Shown piece by piece: positions 51,731-61,686 of a DNA stretch of 64,000 nucleotides. Under the pieces are notes generated by a model. It saw nothing but the letters and a program-made list of their open reading frames with translations. It had not been told where the DNA came from and made no database searches. Each line of letters starts with the position of its first letter. The stretch's first letter is position 1. The position numbers and the translations under genes are program-made. The stretch is from contig JACKMC010000001.1 in NCBI GenBank assembly GCA_024235595.1, positions 248,001 to 312,000 on the forward strand, given 5' to 3'. Origin of the DNA: Zoogloeaceae bacterium (GTDB lineage: Bacteria > Pseudomonadota > Gammaproteobacteria > Burkholderiales > Rhodocyclaceae).

Positions 51731-52279
51731 TCAGTGGGCGGGGTATTTCTCGGGGTCTGCCATCTTCGCGGTGAGTTCCGTAAGCTCGGCGATCGAGTAT
51801 GTGTCGTTGTAGACGCCTGCGGCGACGCGGATCCCGGTCGAGAAGGCGATCTCGGCCGTCATCGTATAGGAGAGCTTGCGCGACACGGCGCCCGCACCCG
51901 GGCGGGTCCACATGTATTCGACCCAGCCGCCAGCGCGCTGGCTGCCGGCCTTGCACAGTTCCTTGAAGATGTACTTGCCGTTGTTGTCGGTGATCTGCAT
52001 GATCGGCCGGCCGACGAGGTCGGGACGCATCGGATGCGCGACCATCCGGTCGAGGCGGCAGTCGAAGGCGAACACGTAGCTGTCCTTCCACACCCACGGA
52101 CCATCCTTGCTGTTGAGTGCGGCAAATCCGGATACACCCTTGTCCTGCAGGAAGCGCGCCGCCGACCAGACCTTGGTGATCGCTTCTTCGGGTGTGGCAG
52201 AGTCGTCATCGGCTGCCGTCGCGACGCCGCCAAACGTTGCGAACAGCAAGGCGAGTGCGCAGTTTCTGAGCAACAGCAT
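51731..52279 (-). CDS. Secreted single Cache domain protein
   Basis: 182 residues with a Sec signal peptide (cleavage near 'VATAADDD', about residue 22) and one periplasmic sCache-type domain ('EEAITKVWSAARFLQDKGVS', 'KDGPWVWKDSYVFAFDC', 'DLVGRPIMQITDNNGKYIFK', 'GGWVEYMWTRPGAG'). Such domains normally form the input of sensors; here it stands alone, without membrane or kinase parts. GGAGGT precedes ATG 52279. It lies 77 bases after an acetate permease gene on the same strand and may bind acetate or a related acid for it (inference). Confidence 0.88.
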   Translation of the reverse strand: MLLLRNCALALLFATFGGVATAADDDSATPEEAITKVWSAARFLQDKGVSGFAALNSKDGPWVWKDSYVFAFDCRLDRMVAHPMRPDLVGRPIMQITDNNGKYIFKELCKAGSQRAGGWVEYMWTRPGAGAVSRKLSYTMTAEIAFSTGIRVAAGVYNDTYSIAELTELTAKMADPEKYPAH

Positions 52280-52356
52280 TTCAAATACCTCCAAGTGATC
52301 CAGACGCTGCCTGGCAGCGGGAATTCCGTACGAACGGCGGGACTCGCCCGCTTGGC

Positions 52357-52917
52357 TCAGATCCAGGCCTTGCCGACCGGCAGCACGTCGCGACCGAAGA
52401 CGTCGGCGAAGATCAGGTGAGCCATGATGTACCAGGCCGAAAGCGCGCACAGCATCAGTTCGTAGCCGGCGACCACAGTCAGGCCGGGATAGCCGAAGTG
52501 AGCAAGGTCGAGCAGCACGAAGCCGATCAGCAGCAGCGTGAAGGTCAGCGCCAGTGCACCGCTGATGCGCATCGAACCCACCCACAGGATCGCGGTGAAC
52601 AAGGTCCACACGACGAGAAACCAGCCGATGTCCGTCTTGCTCGAGACGTAGATGTTGAAATGGTTGCCGATGAGGATCAGGGCGAGCGCTATCCAGAAGC
52701 AGCCGTAAGCGGTAAACGCGCAGTAGCCGAAATTGTTGCCGGTCTTCATCTCCTGCAGCCCGGCGATCATCTGCGCCAGCCCGCCAAAGACCAGGCCGAG
52801 CCAGATCACCGGTCCGATCCCCATCCACCCGACGTTGTGAAACTGCAGGACCATCGTGGTGAGGCCGAAGCCGGCCAAGCCAACGACTGCCGGGTTTCCG
52901 AGTTTCTGCTCTGCCAT
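52357..52917 (-). CDS. GPR1/FUN34/YaaH family acetate/succinate permease (SatP-like)
   Basis: 186 residues, six membrane helices. The N-terminal family motif NPAPLGL reads 'NPAVVGL' here; 'GGLAQMIAGLQEMKTGNNFG' and 'FTAYGCFWIALAL' follow as in SatP (E. coli YaaH), which exchanges acetate and succinate with protons. ATG 52917. First gene of a two-gene unit with the secreted Cache protein. The 320-base region upstream contains the divergent MsrA promoter. Confidence 0.92.
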   Translation of the reverse strand: MAEQKLGNPAVVGLAGFGLTTMVLQFHNVGWMGIGPVIWLGLVFGGLAQMIAGLQEMKTGNNFGYCAFTAYGCFWIALALILIGNHFNIYVSSKTDIGWFLVVWTLFTAILWVGSMRISGALALTFTLLLIGFVLLDLAHFGYPGLTVVAGYELMLCALSAWYIMAHLIFADVFGRDVLPVGKAWI

Positions 52918-53238
52918 CTTGCTGCTCCGCGTGTGTGTTCAGGTCGGTGGGGAGACCGGATCCGTGCGCCCAAGAAGGGGAGATCCGCGCTTTGTGTTTT
53001 TTTGTGTCTCGAGACGAGCCCGCGTAAGCTAAACAACATTCGCGCAAAGTACAAGAGAATAATCACTTCGCTTGCAACGCCGGACGCCGGCTTCGGGTGG
53101 CCGGGCCGCAGTGCCGGACAGGTTGCGCCCCCCTGCCGGCAGGCGTTTTGTTGCACTGCTCTGGCACATCCAGCAAGCGGCCCCGGCCGATGTAAGCTTG
53201 ACGCCTCCGGCAGGGTCTTCTGCGCAAGGAGAGCAAAC

Positions 53239-53910
53239 ATGTCCAGATCCCGTTTCCGTATCAAACATCTCGTGCTTGGTCTTGCCGTCGGGGGCGCCGC
53301 CCTTGCGCCGATCGGCCAGGCGGCCGCCAAGGATGTCCGCGACATGGTCGTGGCCGGCGGCTGCTTCTGGTGTGTCGAGTCCGATTTCGAGTCGGTGCCG
53401 GGTGTGATCGAAGCAGTCTCGGGCTACACCGGCGGCAGCACCCGGAACCCGACCTACCGGCAGGTCACGAGTGGCACCACGGGCCACTACGAGGCGGTGA
53501 AGATCAGCTACGACGCCGACGTCATCGGCTACGACAAGCTGATCCACCTGTTCTTCCGTTCGATCGATCCGACCGACGCGGGCGGACAGTTCTGCGACCG
53601 TGGCTCGAGCTACCGCACCGCGATCTTCGTCGCCAATGCGCAGGAGCGCGCCATCGCGCAGGCGCAGCTCGACATCGCCCAGCGCCAGCTCGGCAAACCC
53701 ATCGTCACGCCGATTCTCGATGCGCAGGCCTTCTACCTGGCCGAGGACTATCACCAGGACTACTACAAGAGCAGCGACCTGACATTCACGCGCGGCGGCC
53801 TCAAGACCCACGCCGAGGCCTACGACTTCTACCGCAAGGGCTGCGGCCGCGATGCGCGGGTCGGCGCGCTGTGGGGTGCGGACGCGCCTTTCGTGCACCA
53901 CGGCAAGTGA
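53239..53910 (+). CDS. msrA: Periplasmic peptide-methionine (S)-S-oxide reductase
   Basis: 223 residues. A signal peptide (to about 'GQAAAKD', residue 31) sends this MsrA to the periplasm, unlike cytosolic E. coli MsrA. The catalytic 'GGCFWC' has nucleophile Cys42; 'GYTGGSTRNPTYRQV', 'HYEAVKISYD' and 'EDYHQDYY' are family blocks. A Cys near the C-terminus ('GCGRDAR') may be the resolving residue. AAGGAG precedes ATG 53239. It repairs oxidised methionine in exported proteins, probably with an external thioredoxin-like donor not encoded here. Confidence 0.95.
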   Translation: MSRSRFRIKHLVLGLAVGGAALAPIGQAAAKDVRDMVVAGGCFWCVESDFESVPGVIEAVSGYTGGSTRNPTYRQVTSGTTGHYEAVKISYDADVIGYDKLIHLFFRSIDPTDAGGQFCDRGSSYRTAIFVANAQERAIAQAQLDIAQRQLGKPIVTPILDAQAFYLAEDYHQDYYKSSDLTFTRGGLKTHAEAYDFYRKGCGRDARVGALWGADAPFVHHGK

Positions 53911-53944
53911 GCGCGGGCGCCGGCGGGGCGCATTCGCGCCAGGG

Positions 53945-54127
53945 CTAGCCCTGCTCGTTGAGCATCGAGGCGGCGACGAAAGCGAGGAAGGTCGATAGGG
54001 ACTTGATCGTCGCAGGCTCGGGGAACTGCGACGCGGCGACGATGTTGGCCGCCCCGGTGAACATCACCCGTATCAGCGTCCGGGTCTTCGTGACGCGCCT
54101 GACGAAGCGTCCGAAGTCGTTGTCCAT
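53945..54127 (-). CDS. Possible small hypothetical protein
   Basis: 60 residues: a basic start ('MDNDFGRFVRRVTKTRTLIR') and a moderately hydrophobic second half ('STFLAFVAASMLNEQG'). The ribosome site is weak. Composition looks protein-like, but no family is recognised and it lies in decayed DNA. Confidence 0.3.
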   Translation of the reverse strand: MDNDFGRFVRRVTKTRTLIRVMFTGAANIVAASQFPEPATIKSLSTFLAFVAASMLNEQG

Positions 54128-54229
54128 GGCGAGGATTTCCACCTCGTTCGATCTGCCGGGCACTATAACAGCCGCTCGAGCGCATCGACCGATGCCAGCA
54201 GCCGGTCGACGAAGGGCTGGTCGAGCCCG

Positions 54230-54359
54230 GCCCGTGCACGCCGAGACGCCCCTCCGGCACGTCCTGCGGGACAACTCCAAGGCCTGCCGGCGCCATGAAG
54301 GCATGGGTTTCGAGGTGCAGCGCGAAGTGGTGGTACGCATCGTTTCGATGCGCGACTGA
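54230..54359 (+). pseudogene. Possible acetyltransferase C-terminal fragment
   Basis: The frame ends 'DNSKACRRHEGMGFEVQREV' plus a short tail, resembling the final 'N..A..FYE.MGFE' strand of GNAT acetyltransferases. The preceding sequence has no GNAT core, so this would be a truncated remnant. Confidence 0.3.
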
Positions 54360-54497
54360 ACTCGCCCGGCCGCCGGCCTGGATCGTTCGCTGGCGAGTTC
54401 TCGCGACCGCCAATCCGCGGCCGCGCGGCGCCAGTGTTCTATAACACGGGGAGAAGCGCATCGCATCTCGCGGTCGCGGGCGCGTGGAGGGCCAGGC

Positions 54498-55757
54498 ATG
54501 AATTCCGCAGACGATATCTTGTTCTCACCGCTTCGCATCGGCACGCTGAGTCTTCCGGCGCGCCTGTTCAAGACCGCGACGGCGGAAACGCGGGCCAGCG
54601 CGGACGGTTTCGTGACCGACGCGGTGCTCGATTTCTATGAACCCATGGCGCGCGCCGGCACCCCGCTGATCATCACCGGCAACATCTACATCAGCCGCCA
54701 GGCAAAGTCCGCGCCCTTCCAGCTTGGGGCGGACGACGACAACAAGATCCCGGGGCTCGGCCGCCTGGTCTCGGCGGTGCACGCGCATGGCGCCAGGATC
54801 TTCGCGCAGCTCAACCATTGTGGCCGCCAGGTGGTCCCCGACTTCGTCGGTGCCGACGAGGTGGTATCGGCGTCCGCGGTAAAGGACCTGCTCACCGGCA
54901 CCCGTCCGCGGCAGATGAGCGTCGCCGAGATCCAGCGCATCGTCGCCGACTTCGCCGAAGCGGCGCAGCGCTGCCAGCGGGCCGGCTTCGACGGGGTGCA
55001 GATGCATTCGGCCAACGGCTATCTGCTGAGCCAGTTCATCACCCCCTACACCAACCGTCGCAACGATGAATACGGCGGCACGCTGGAAAAACGGACACGC
55101 TTCGGGCGCGAGGTGTACCGCGCCATCCGGGCGCGGGTGGGCGCCGATTTTCCGGTCATCATGAAGATGAACGGCTCGGACTGGCTGCCGCTGCGCGATG
55201 GCCTCAAGACCCCGGAGCTGGTCGAGGTGGCCTGCATCATGGAAAGGGAGGGCGTGGACGCGGTGGAGATCTCGGTCGGCCACTACGAGAGCGGCTTTCC
55301 GATGGTGCGGGGTACGTTTGGTCGCTGCCTGCGGCACATGATCCGCGGCAGCATGGCCCACCTGCCGCCGCTGCGCCGCAGCCTGCTGCGCGTCTTCCGC
55401 CCGCTGGTGGCGCTGGCCAGCAACCTGTTGTGGAAGGGGCGGGAGGGCTTCAATCTCGACTACGCCGCGCAGTTCAAGGCGCGCTTGCGGATCCCGGTGA
55501 TCTGCGTGGGCGGCTTCCGCAGCCGCGAAACCATGGAGCAGGCGCTGCGCGAAGGCCTGTGCGACGCCTGTTCCGCCGGCCGCCCGTTCATCGCCGACCC
55601 GTATTTCTTCGCCCATGTTCGCGACCGCACGCCGGGGCCGCGCTGCGTCGATTGCAACGGCTGCGTGGGGCATCTCGGTGCCCAGCCCGCCGACTGCTAT
55701 CACCCCGTGGTGAGGGCGGAGAAGGACGCGATGATGGCCCGCATGGCCGCGCGGTGA
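54498..55757 (+). CDS. Old Yellow Enzyme family NADH:flavin oxidoreductase
   Basis: 419 residues, FMN-binding TIM barrel. 'LFSPLRIGTLSLPARLFKTA', 'AQLNHCGRQV', 'RAGFDGVQMHSANGYLLSQF', 'PYTNRRNDEYGG' and 'VGGFRS' are the standard blocks. Here the substrate-binding pair normally HN/HH reads 'HSANG' in the motif, as usual for this group. The C-terminus has a Cys-rich tail 'CVDCNGCVG', as in the Fe-S-containing 2,4-dienoyl-CoA/trimethylamine-dehydrogenase-like branch but without the large second domain. Probably an enone or aromatic-ring reductase. ATG 54498 follows GGAGGGCCAGGC. Confidence 0.92.
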   Translation: MNSADDILFSPLRIGTLSLPARLFKTATAETRASADGFVTDAVLDFYEPMARAGTPLIITGNIYISRQAKSAPFQLGADDDNKIPGLGRLVSAVHAHGARIFAQLNHCGRQVVPDFVGADEVVSASAVKDLLTGTRPRQMSVAEIQRIVADFAEAAQRCQRAGFDGVQMHSANGYLLSQFITPYTNRRNDEYGGTLEKRTRFGREVYRAIRARVGADFPVIMKMNGSDWLPLRDGLKTPELVEVACIMEREGVDAVEISVGHYESGFPMVRGTFGRCLRHMIRGSMAHLPPLRRSLLRVFRPLVALASNLLWKGREGFNLDYAAQFKARLRIPVICVGGFRSRETMEQALREGLCDACSAGRPFIADPYFFAHVRDRTPGPRCVDCNGCVGHLGAQPADCYHPVVRAEKDAMMARMAAR

Positions 55758-55839
55758 CGACTGCCGCCGGGCAGGGAGACCGCAGGCGCCGAACCGGGTT
55801 AAGCTCGCCGGTTCCACGCGTGCCCTGCGACTCCGAACG

Positions 55840-57468
55840 ATGAGTGCATCACCCGATCCGAGCAAGACCCCCTCCATGATGGCGCCGCTGCGCGATCCGG
55901 TGTTCCGCATGCTGTGGCTGGCATGGCTGGCCGCCAACGTCACCATGTGGATGAACGACGTGGCCTCGGCGTGGCTCATGACCACGCTCACCGACAGCGT
56001 GGTGATGGTGGCGCTGGTGCAGGCGGCCTCGACCCTGCCGGTGTTTGTGCTCGGCCTGCCCAGCGGCGCGCTGGCCGACATCGTCGACCGGCGGCGCTAT
56101 TTTGCGGTGACCCAGCTGTGGGTGGCGGCGATCGCGCTGGTGCTCAGTGCGCTGGCCCTGGCTGGCGGCCTCAACGCGCCGCTGTTGCTGGCGCTGACCT
56201 TCGCCAACGGTATCGGCATGGCGATGCGCTGGCCGGTTTTCGCGGCGATCGTGCCCGAAGTGGTGCCGCGCCACGACCTCTCGGCGGCGCTGGCGCTCAA
56301 CGGCATCGCCATGAACATGTCGCGCATCGTCGGTCCGGTGGTGGCCGGTGCGCTGCTGGCGAGCGTCGGCAGCCAGTATGTATTCCTGCTCAATGCGCTG
56401 CTGTCGATCGCCGCCTTCATGATCATCCTGCGCTGGCGCTCGCAACCCAGGGTCAGCGCGCTGCCCGGCGAGCGCTTCTTCGGCGCGATGCGGGTCGGCT
56501 TGCAGCATGTGATGCAATCACCGCGGATGCGCGTGGTGCTGCTGCGCATCTTCACCTTCTTTCTGCAGTCGAGCGCGCTCATGGCGCTGCTGCCGCTGAT
56601 CGCCCGCCGCCTCGAGGGCGGCGCCACCACCTTCACCGCCTTGCTGGCGGCGATGGGGGCCGGGGCGATCTTCGCTGCGCTCTTTCTGCCGCGCCTGCGT
56701 CGCGGTTTCAGTCGCGATGCCTTCGTTGCCGCGGGTACCGGCGTGCATGCGGTGGCGGCGCTGCTGACCACGCTGGCGCCCAACATCTGGCTCGCCATGC
56801 CGGCCTCGGCGCTGGCCGGCATGGCCTGGATCGCCACCGCCAACTCGCTCACCCTCTCGGCCCAGCTCGCGCTGCCCAACTGGGTGCGGGCGCGCGGCAT
56901 GTCGATCTACCAGATGGCGCTGATGGGTGGCAGTGCGGTGGGTGCGGCGCTGTGGGGCTACGTGGCGAGCGCGAGCTCGGTGACGCTGAGTATCGCCGTC
57001 GCAGCGGCCTTTGGTCCGCTGGCGCTGCTGCTCACCCGCCGCCTGAGCGTCGATGGCGGGCTCGACGCAGACCACACGCCGGTGCGCCCTGTGGCGCGTG
57101 CGCCCGAGCCGGTGATAGCGATCGCGCCCGACGAGGGCCCGGTGATGGTGACGGTGGAATACATCATCGATCCGGCGCGCGCGGTCGACTTCAACGCGGT
57201 GATGCAGGACACCCGCCGCGCGCGATTGCGCCAGGGGGCATTGTCCTGGGGGCTGTTTCGCGACACCACCGTGCCCGGCCGCTACATCGAATACTTCCTC
57301 GACGAGAACTGGATCGAGCACCAGCGCCGCCATGAGCGCTTCACCGCGGCCGACATCGGCCTGCGCGAGCAGCGCCTGGCCTTCCATATCGGCGGCGCCG
57401 ATCCCCGCGTGCAGCGCTACGTGGGCGAGCCGATGAACGATTCGGCGAACGCAAACAGGAGGCCCTGA
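55840..57468 (+). CDS. MFS exporter (EntS/MFS_3 type) with C-terminal soluble domain
   Basis: 542 residues. About 12 membrane helices (residues 15-405) beginning 'DPVFRMLWLAWLAANVTMWM', with the loop 2-3 motif 'GALADIVDRRRYF' and 'GIAMNMSRIVGPVVAGALLA'. This is the enterobactin-exporter-like group. After about residue 435 comes a soluble domain ('PVMVTVEYIIDPARAVDFNA', 'SWGLFRDTTVPGRYIEYFLD') with the look of an ABM/dimeric ferredoxin-like fold. It ends 3 bases before the metallopeptidase gene. Substrate unknown. Confidence 0.9.
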   Translation: MSASPDPSKTPSMMAPLRDPVFRMLWLAWLAANVTMWMNDVASAWLMTTLTDSVVMVALVQAASTLPVFVLGLPSGALADIVDRRRYFAVTQLWVAAIALVLSALALAGGLNAPLLLALTFANGIGMAMRWPVFAAIVPEVVPRHDLSAALALNGIAMNMSRIVGPVVAGALLASVGSQYVFLLNALLSIAAFMIILRWRSQPRVSALPGERFFGAMRVGLQHVMQSPRMRVVLLRIFTFFLQSSALMALLPLIARRLEGGATTFTALLAAMGAGAIFAALFLPRLRRGFSRDAFVAAGTGVHAVAALLTTLAPNIWLAMPASALAGMAWIATANSLTLSAQLALPNWVRARGMSIYQMALMGGSAVGAALWGYVASASSVTLSIAVAAAFGPLALLLTRRLSVDGGLDADHTPVRPVARAPEPVIAIAPDEGPVMVTVEYIIDPARAVDFNAVMQDTRRARLRQGALSWGLFRDTTVPGRYIEYFLDENWIEHQRRHERFTAADIGLREQRLAFHIGGADPRVQRYVGEPMNDSANANRRP

Positions 57469-57470
57469 GC

Positions 57471-57986
57471 ATGAGCGCCGCCGCGCCGAAATACCTCGCC
57501 GGCTATCCGCCGGCGCTGGTCGAGCAGGTTCGTGGCCTGATGGCGCAGGACCGGCTCGCCGAGGTCCTGCTACGCAAGTATCCGGCTGCCCATGAGGTCC
57601 GCAGCGACCGCGCGCTGTACGACTATGTGCTGGGCCTCAAGAGCGAATACCTGCGCAGCGCCGGGCCGCTCAGCAAGGTGGTGTTCGACGGCAAGCTGCA
57701 TGTGATCCGCCAGGCCCTCGGCACCCACACCAGCATCTCGCGGGTGCAGGGCACCAGGCTCAAGACCAAGCGCGAGATCCGCGTCGCGGCGGTATTTCGC
57801 GAGATGCCGCCGGAATTCCTGCGCATGATCGTGGTGCACGAGCTCGCTCACATCAAGGAGCGCGAGCACGACAAGGCCTTCTACCAGCTGTGCCGCCACA
57901 TGGAGCCCGACTACCATCAGCTCGAGTTCGACCTGCGCGCCTACCTGTGGCATCTCGAGGCCACCGGACGCGCGTTGTGGGCGTAG
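57471..57986 (+). CDS. YgjP-type (DUF45) metallopeptidase-like protein
   Basis: 171 residues. The zinc site is 'VHELAHIKEREHD': His123-Glu124-x2-His127 with His133 as likely third ligand, the pattern of the YgjP/UTP-pyrophosphatase-associated DUF45 family. 'MPPEFLRMIV' precedes it. The frame starts 3 bases after the MFS stop and is therefore cotranscribed. A role in ribosome-associated protein turnover has been suggested for relatives, but none is established here. Confidence 0.9.
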   Translation: MSAAAPKYLAGYPPALVEQVRGLMAQDRLAEVLLRKYPAAHEVRSDRALYDYVLGLKSEYLRSAGPLSKVVFDGKLHVIRQALGTHTSISRVQGTRLKTKREIRVAAVFREMPPEFLRMIVVHELAHIKEREHDKAFYQLCRHMEPDYHQLEFDLRAYLWHLEATGRALWA

Positions 57987-58455
57987 CGGGACGCTGCGAC
58001 GTGTTCAGGTGATCGGCGTGTGGCGATCGTACCGAAGCGGTGTCGGTCATCGACCGCCGCTCTGGATACCGGCCTTCGCCGGTATGACCAATTTCGACGC
58101 CGTGGCACGTCTCGCAGCGCCATCGCGGCACCCTGGCCGGGACTCCAAAGGTCGCCGTCGAAACCCCTTCCGTCCGTCATTCCGGCGCAGGCCGGAATCC
58201 AGAAACCACGTGTGTCGCCGCATCCAGCGCCGAACTGGGTACCGGCCTTCGCCGGTACGACGGATTTCGACGCGGTGGTACTTCTCGCGGCGCCATTGCG
58301 GCACCCTGGCCGGGACCCCAAAGGTTGCTGTCGAAGCCCCTTCCGTCCGTCATTCCGGCGCAGGCCCGAATCCAGAAACCACGCCAGCGGTGGCCCGGCG
58401 AATATCGAGATGCACGGCGCCGCTGAAGTCAGGCTGGCGGGCTGGGTCAGCCGCC
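57987..58455. repeat. Gene-free stretch with two 150-bp direct repeats (cluster C)
   Basis: Two copies of a roughly 150-base composite repeat lie at about 58061-58208 and 58233-58382. Each has a palindrome GGTACCGGCCTTCGCCGGTA (first copy GGATACC), a shared 'TTCGACGC' block, 'GCGGCACCCTGGCCGGGA', and ends with GTCATTCCGGCGCAGGCC then AATCCAGAAACCACG. The palindromic ends match intergenic repeat elements common in proteobacteria and are related in design to clusters A and B. Confidence 0.85.
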
Positions 58456-59880
<1,425 letters not shown>

Positions 59881-59998
59881 GCCGGATTATCCCGCCTGCG
59901 GCCGGGTTTGCAGCAAGAATCTGCGGCGCGCACCAGGCGCTCGCCTGCTCCGCTCACGAATCCCGCGTGACGATTGTGTCAGGTGTGTCCTTGGCGCT

Positions 59999-60487
59999 TC
60001 AGCGCTCCCGCTTGTTGCGCATCCCGAAGGGTCGCCACGGGGCCGGGCGGCGTTTGTCGTCGGCGGCGGGCTTGGGTTTGGGCATCAGCAGGTTCTTGCC
60101 GGCGCCGCTGCCGGCGTCCTTGTGGGCCGCCATGGCTTCGGCGAGCTGTGCTTCGCCGATGACGATGGCGGGCTGCGGGGCTTCGGCGGTGTGGGTGGAG
60201 AGGTCGTCCTTGATGCTGAAGATCTTGGCGGCGAGGTCGCCCTTCTTCGGCACCGCCGCCATGAACTTCTGCGCTTCGGGGCTGAGCGTGTAGCCGCCGT
60301 CGAGCTCGCGGATCAGGCCGTTCTCGGAGAGGCGCTCGAAGGCCTCGCGCAGGCGCAACTCGGAGCCGATCTCGCTCTGCATGAAGTCGAAGGCGGCGAT
60401 GATCTCCACCAGCTCGGCGGGCCGTCGCTTCGAGGCAAGCGTGGTGGCGAGCAGAAGGAGGGCGTCGATATCGCGTGCGTGTTGCAT
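59999..60487 (-). CDS. Hypothetical winged-helix-like protein
   Basis: 162 residues. The first 90 residues ('IDALLLLATTLASKRRPAEL', 'IGSELRLREAFERLSENGLI', 'RELDGGYTLSPEAQKFMAAV') look like a winged helix. The rest is a low-complexity basic tail rich in Pro and Lys ('LLMPKPKPAADDKRRP'). I do not recognise a named family. It lies downstream of the ParA-type ATPase on the same strand (215-base gap), so it may be a DNA-binding partner. Function unknown. Confidence 0.7.
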   Translation of the reverse strand: MQHARDIDALLLLATTLASKRRPAELVEIIAAFDFMQSEIGSELRLREAFERLSENGLIRELDGGYTLSPEAQKFMAAVPKKGDLAAKIFSIKDDLSTHTAEAPQPAIVIGEAQLAEAMAAHKDAGSGAGKNLLMPKPKPAADDKRRPAPWRPFGMRNKRER

Positions 60488-60702
60488 TGAATGGCCTGTG
60501 TCCCTGCCCTGCGGCGGGGGGTGTCGATGGGTTGGATGCCGCTGCGAGCTTGTCGCGGGCTGGCGCCGGTGGCGCGAGCAGGCAAGTGTAATCGCTTGCG
60601 TCGCGAATTCGTGCGCCGTTCGGCTGCTGCCATCGCACCCGGCGCGGGCGCGATGGCAGCACGATGCCGCCGGCAGCGCGGGCGCCGCCGGATTTCGAAG
60701 CC

Positions 60703-61407
60703 TTAGAGCGGCAGGTTGTCGAAGGCCGCGTAGGTGTTCTTGAGCCAGGTCTTGACCCGCTGGCGCTCGAGCAGGCCGAGTGCCTCGGGGCCGCTGCGCA
60801 GGTTTACCGCAGCCCAGAAGCTGGTGTTCTGGCGGTCGATCTTGCGCATGCTGGATTCGTGCAGCTGGGGCACGTTGATGACCTGGGCACCGAGTCCGCG
60901 GGCGGTTTCGAGGGCCGGCGAGGCGTCGAGTTCGGAGAAGTCGGAGCCACGGCCGAAGTTCTTGACGATGATGTAGTTGGGGCCGGCACCGTATTGTTCG
61001 ATCAGGTCGTCGAGCAGATCGACCGAGTCCTTGCCGGCGTCGGCGACATGCCAGAAGTTGACCGTCACGCCCATCTCGCCGAGCAGGGCCAGCAGGTCCG
61101 AATCCTTGATCCAGCCCGCCAGCGGCGCGGCGGTCTGTGCCGCGAGGTCGACGATCACGCTGGATTGTTCGCCGTCTTCGGATTCCTCTTCGAAGCTGGC
61201 GGCGATCTGGTCGAGTCCTTCGTAGCTGTCGATCACCACCGGCGAGGCGTAGTCCGCGTAGAAGCGGGTGAAGGAGTTGTGCGAGCGGTCGGTGTCGAAG
61301 CCGACGAAGGGTCTCTCGGTGTCGATGAAGTACTGGGCCAGTGCCCGTGCGACGACGGATTTGCCGACCCCGCCTTTTTCGCCGCCGATGAAATTGATGG
61401 AACTCAT
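60703..61407 (-). CDS. Orphan ParA/MinD-type ATPase
   Basis: 234 residues. Deviant Walker A 'GGEKGGVGKS' (8-17, signature Lys11 and Lys16), 'FDTDRSHNSF' as switch region and 'VIVDLAAQ' as Walker B-like. Downstream segments ('NYIIVKNFGRGSDFSE') fit the fold used by plasmid mobilisation and cargo-positioning ATPases. No ParB or parS-like repeat is seen. The ATG at 61407 is preferred over 61482 because the family begins right before the P-loop. It lies between a winged-helix-like protein and a TerB/DUF697 protein, with a phasin gene 1.7 kb away; which cargo it positions is unknown. Confidence 0.88.
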   Translation of the reverse strand: MSSINFIGGEKGGVGKSVVARALAQYFIDTERPFVGFDTDRSHNSFTRFYADYASPVVIDSYEGLDQIAASFEEESEDGEQSSVIVDLAAQTAAPLAGWIKDSDLLALLGEMGVTVNFWHVADAGKDSVDLLDDLIEQYGAGPNYIIVKNFGRGSDFSELDASPALETARGLGAQVINVPQLHESSMRKIDRQNTSFWAAVNLRSGPEALGLLERQRVKTWLKNTYAAFDNLPL

Positions 61408-61686
61408 TTGCTTGTCCTGTTTGCTGTTGGCTCGGCATCGAGCCGGTTGAAGAGCGCTGTGTTGGGAGCAAGATTCGTGCACGCCCGATCGCGTTCGGCC
61501 GGCATTATCGCCCGAGTCGCCGCCGCGCGCCCCGGAATCGCCTGCACAGGCGATGTCGCGGGCCTGGCTGGCCGCGCTTGTGCCCGCCTGTACGGCGCGC
61601 GGCGCAGGCTGGCGGCCGGTTCGTGCCCCAATATGGTGATCCGGTCGTTCGTGCAGGCCTTCTCGCGGTGCACGTCGCGCAGCGGC

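Larger units (their letters stand above)
53911..54497. other. Region with no confident gene
   Basis: About 590 bases. Holds a possible 60-residue minus-strand frame (53945-54127) and a plus-strand tail resembling the end of a GNAT acetyltransferase (54230-54359). Neither is convincing alone; the region may be a decayed gene pair. Confidence 0.45.

Noticed and set aside
52918..53238. Sigma-54 promoter before the acetate permease
   Set aside because: No GG-N10-GC element with acceptable flanks was found on the minus strand.
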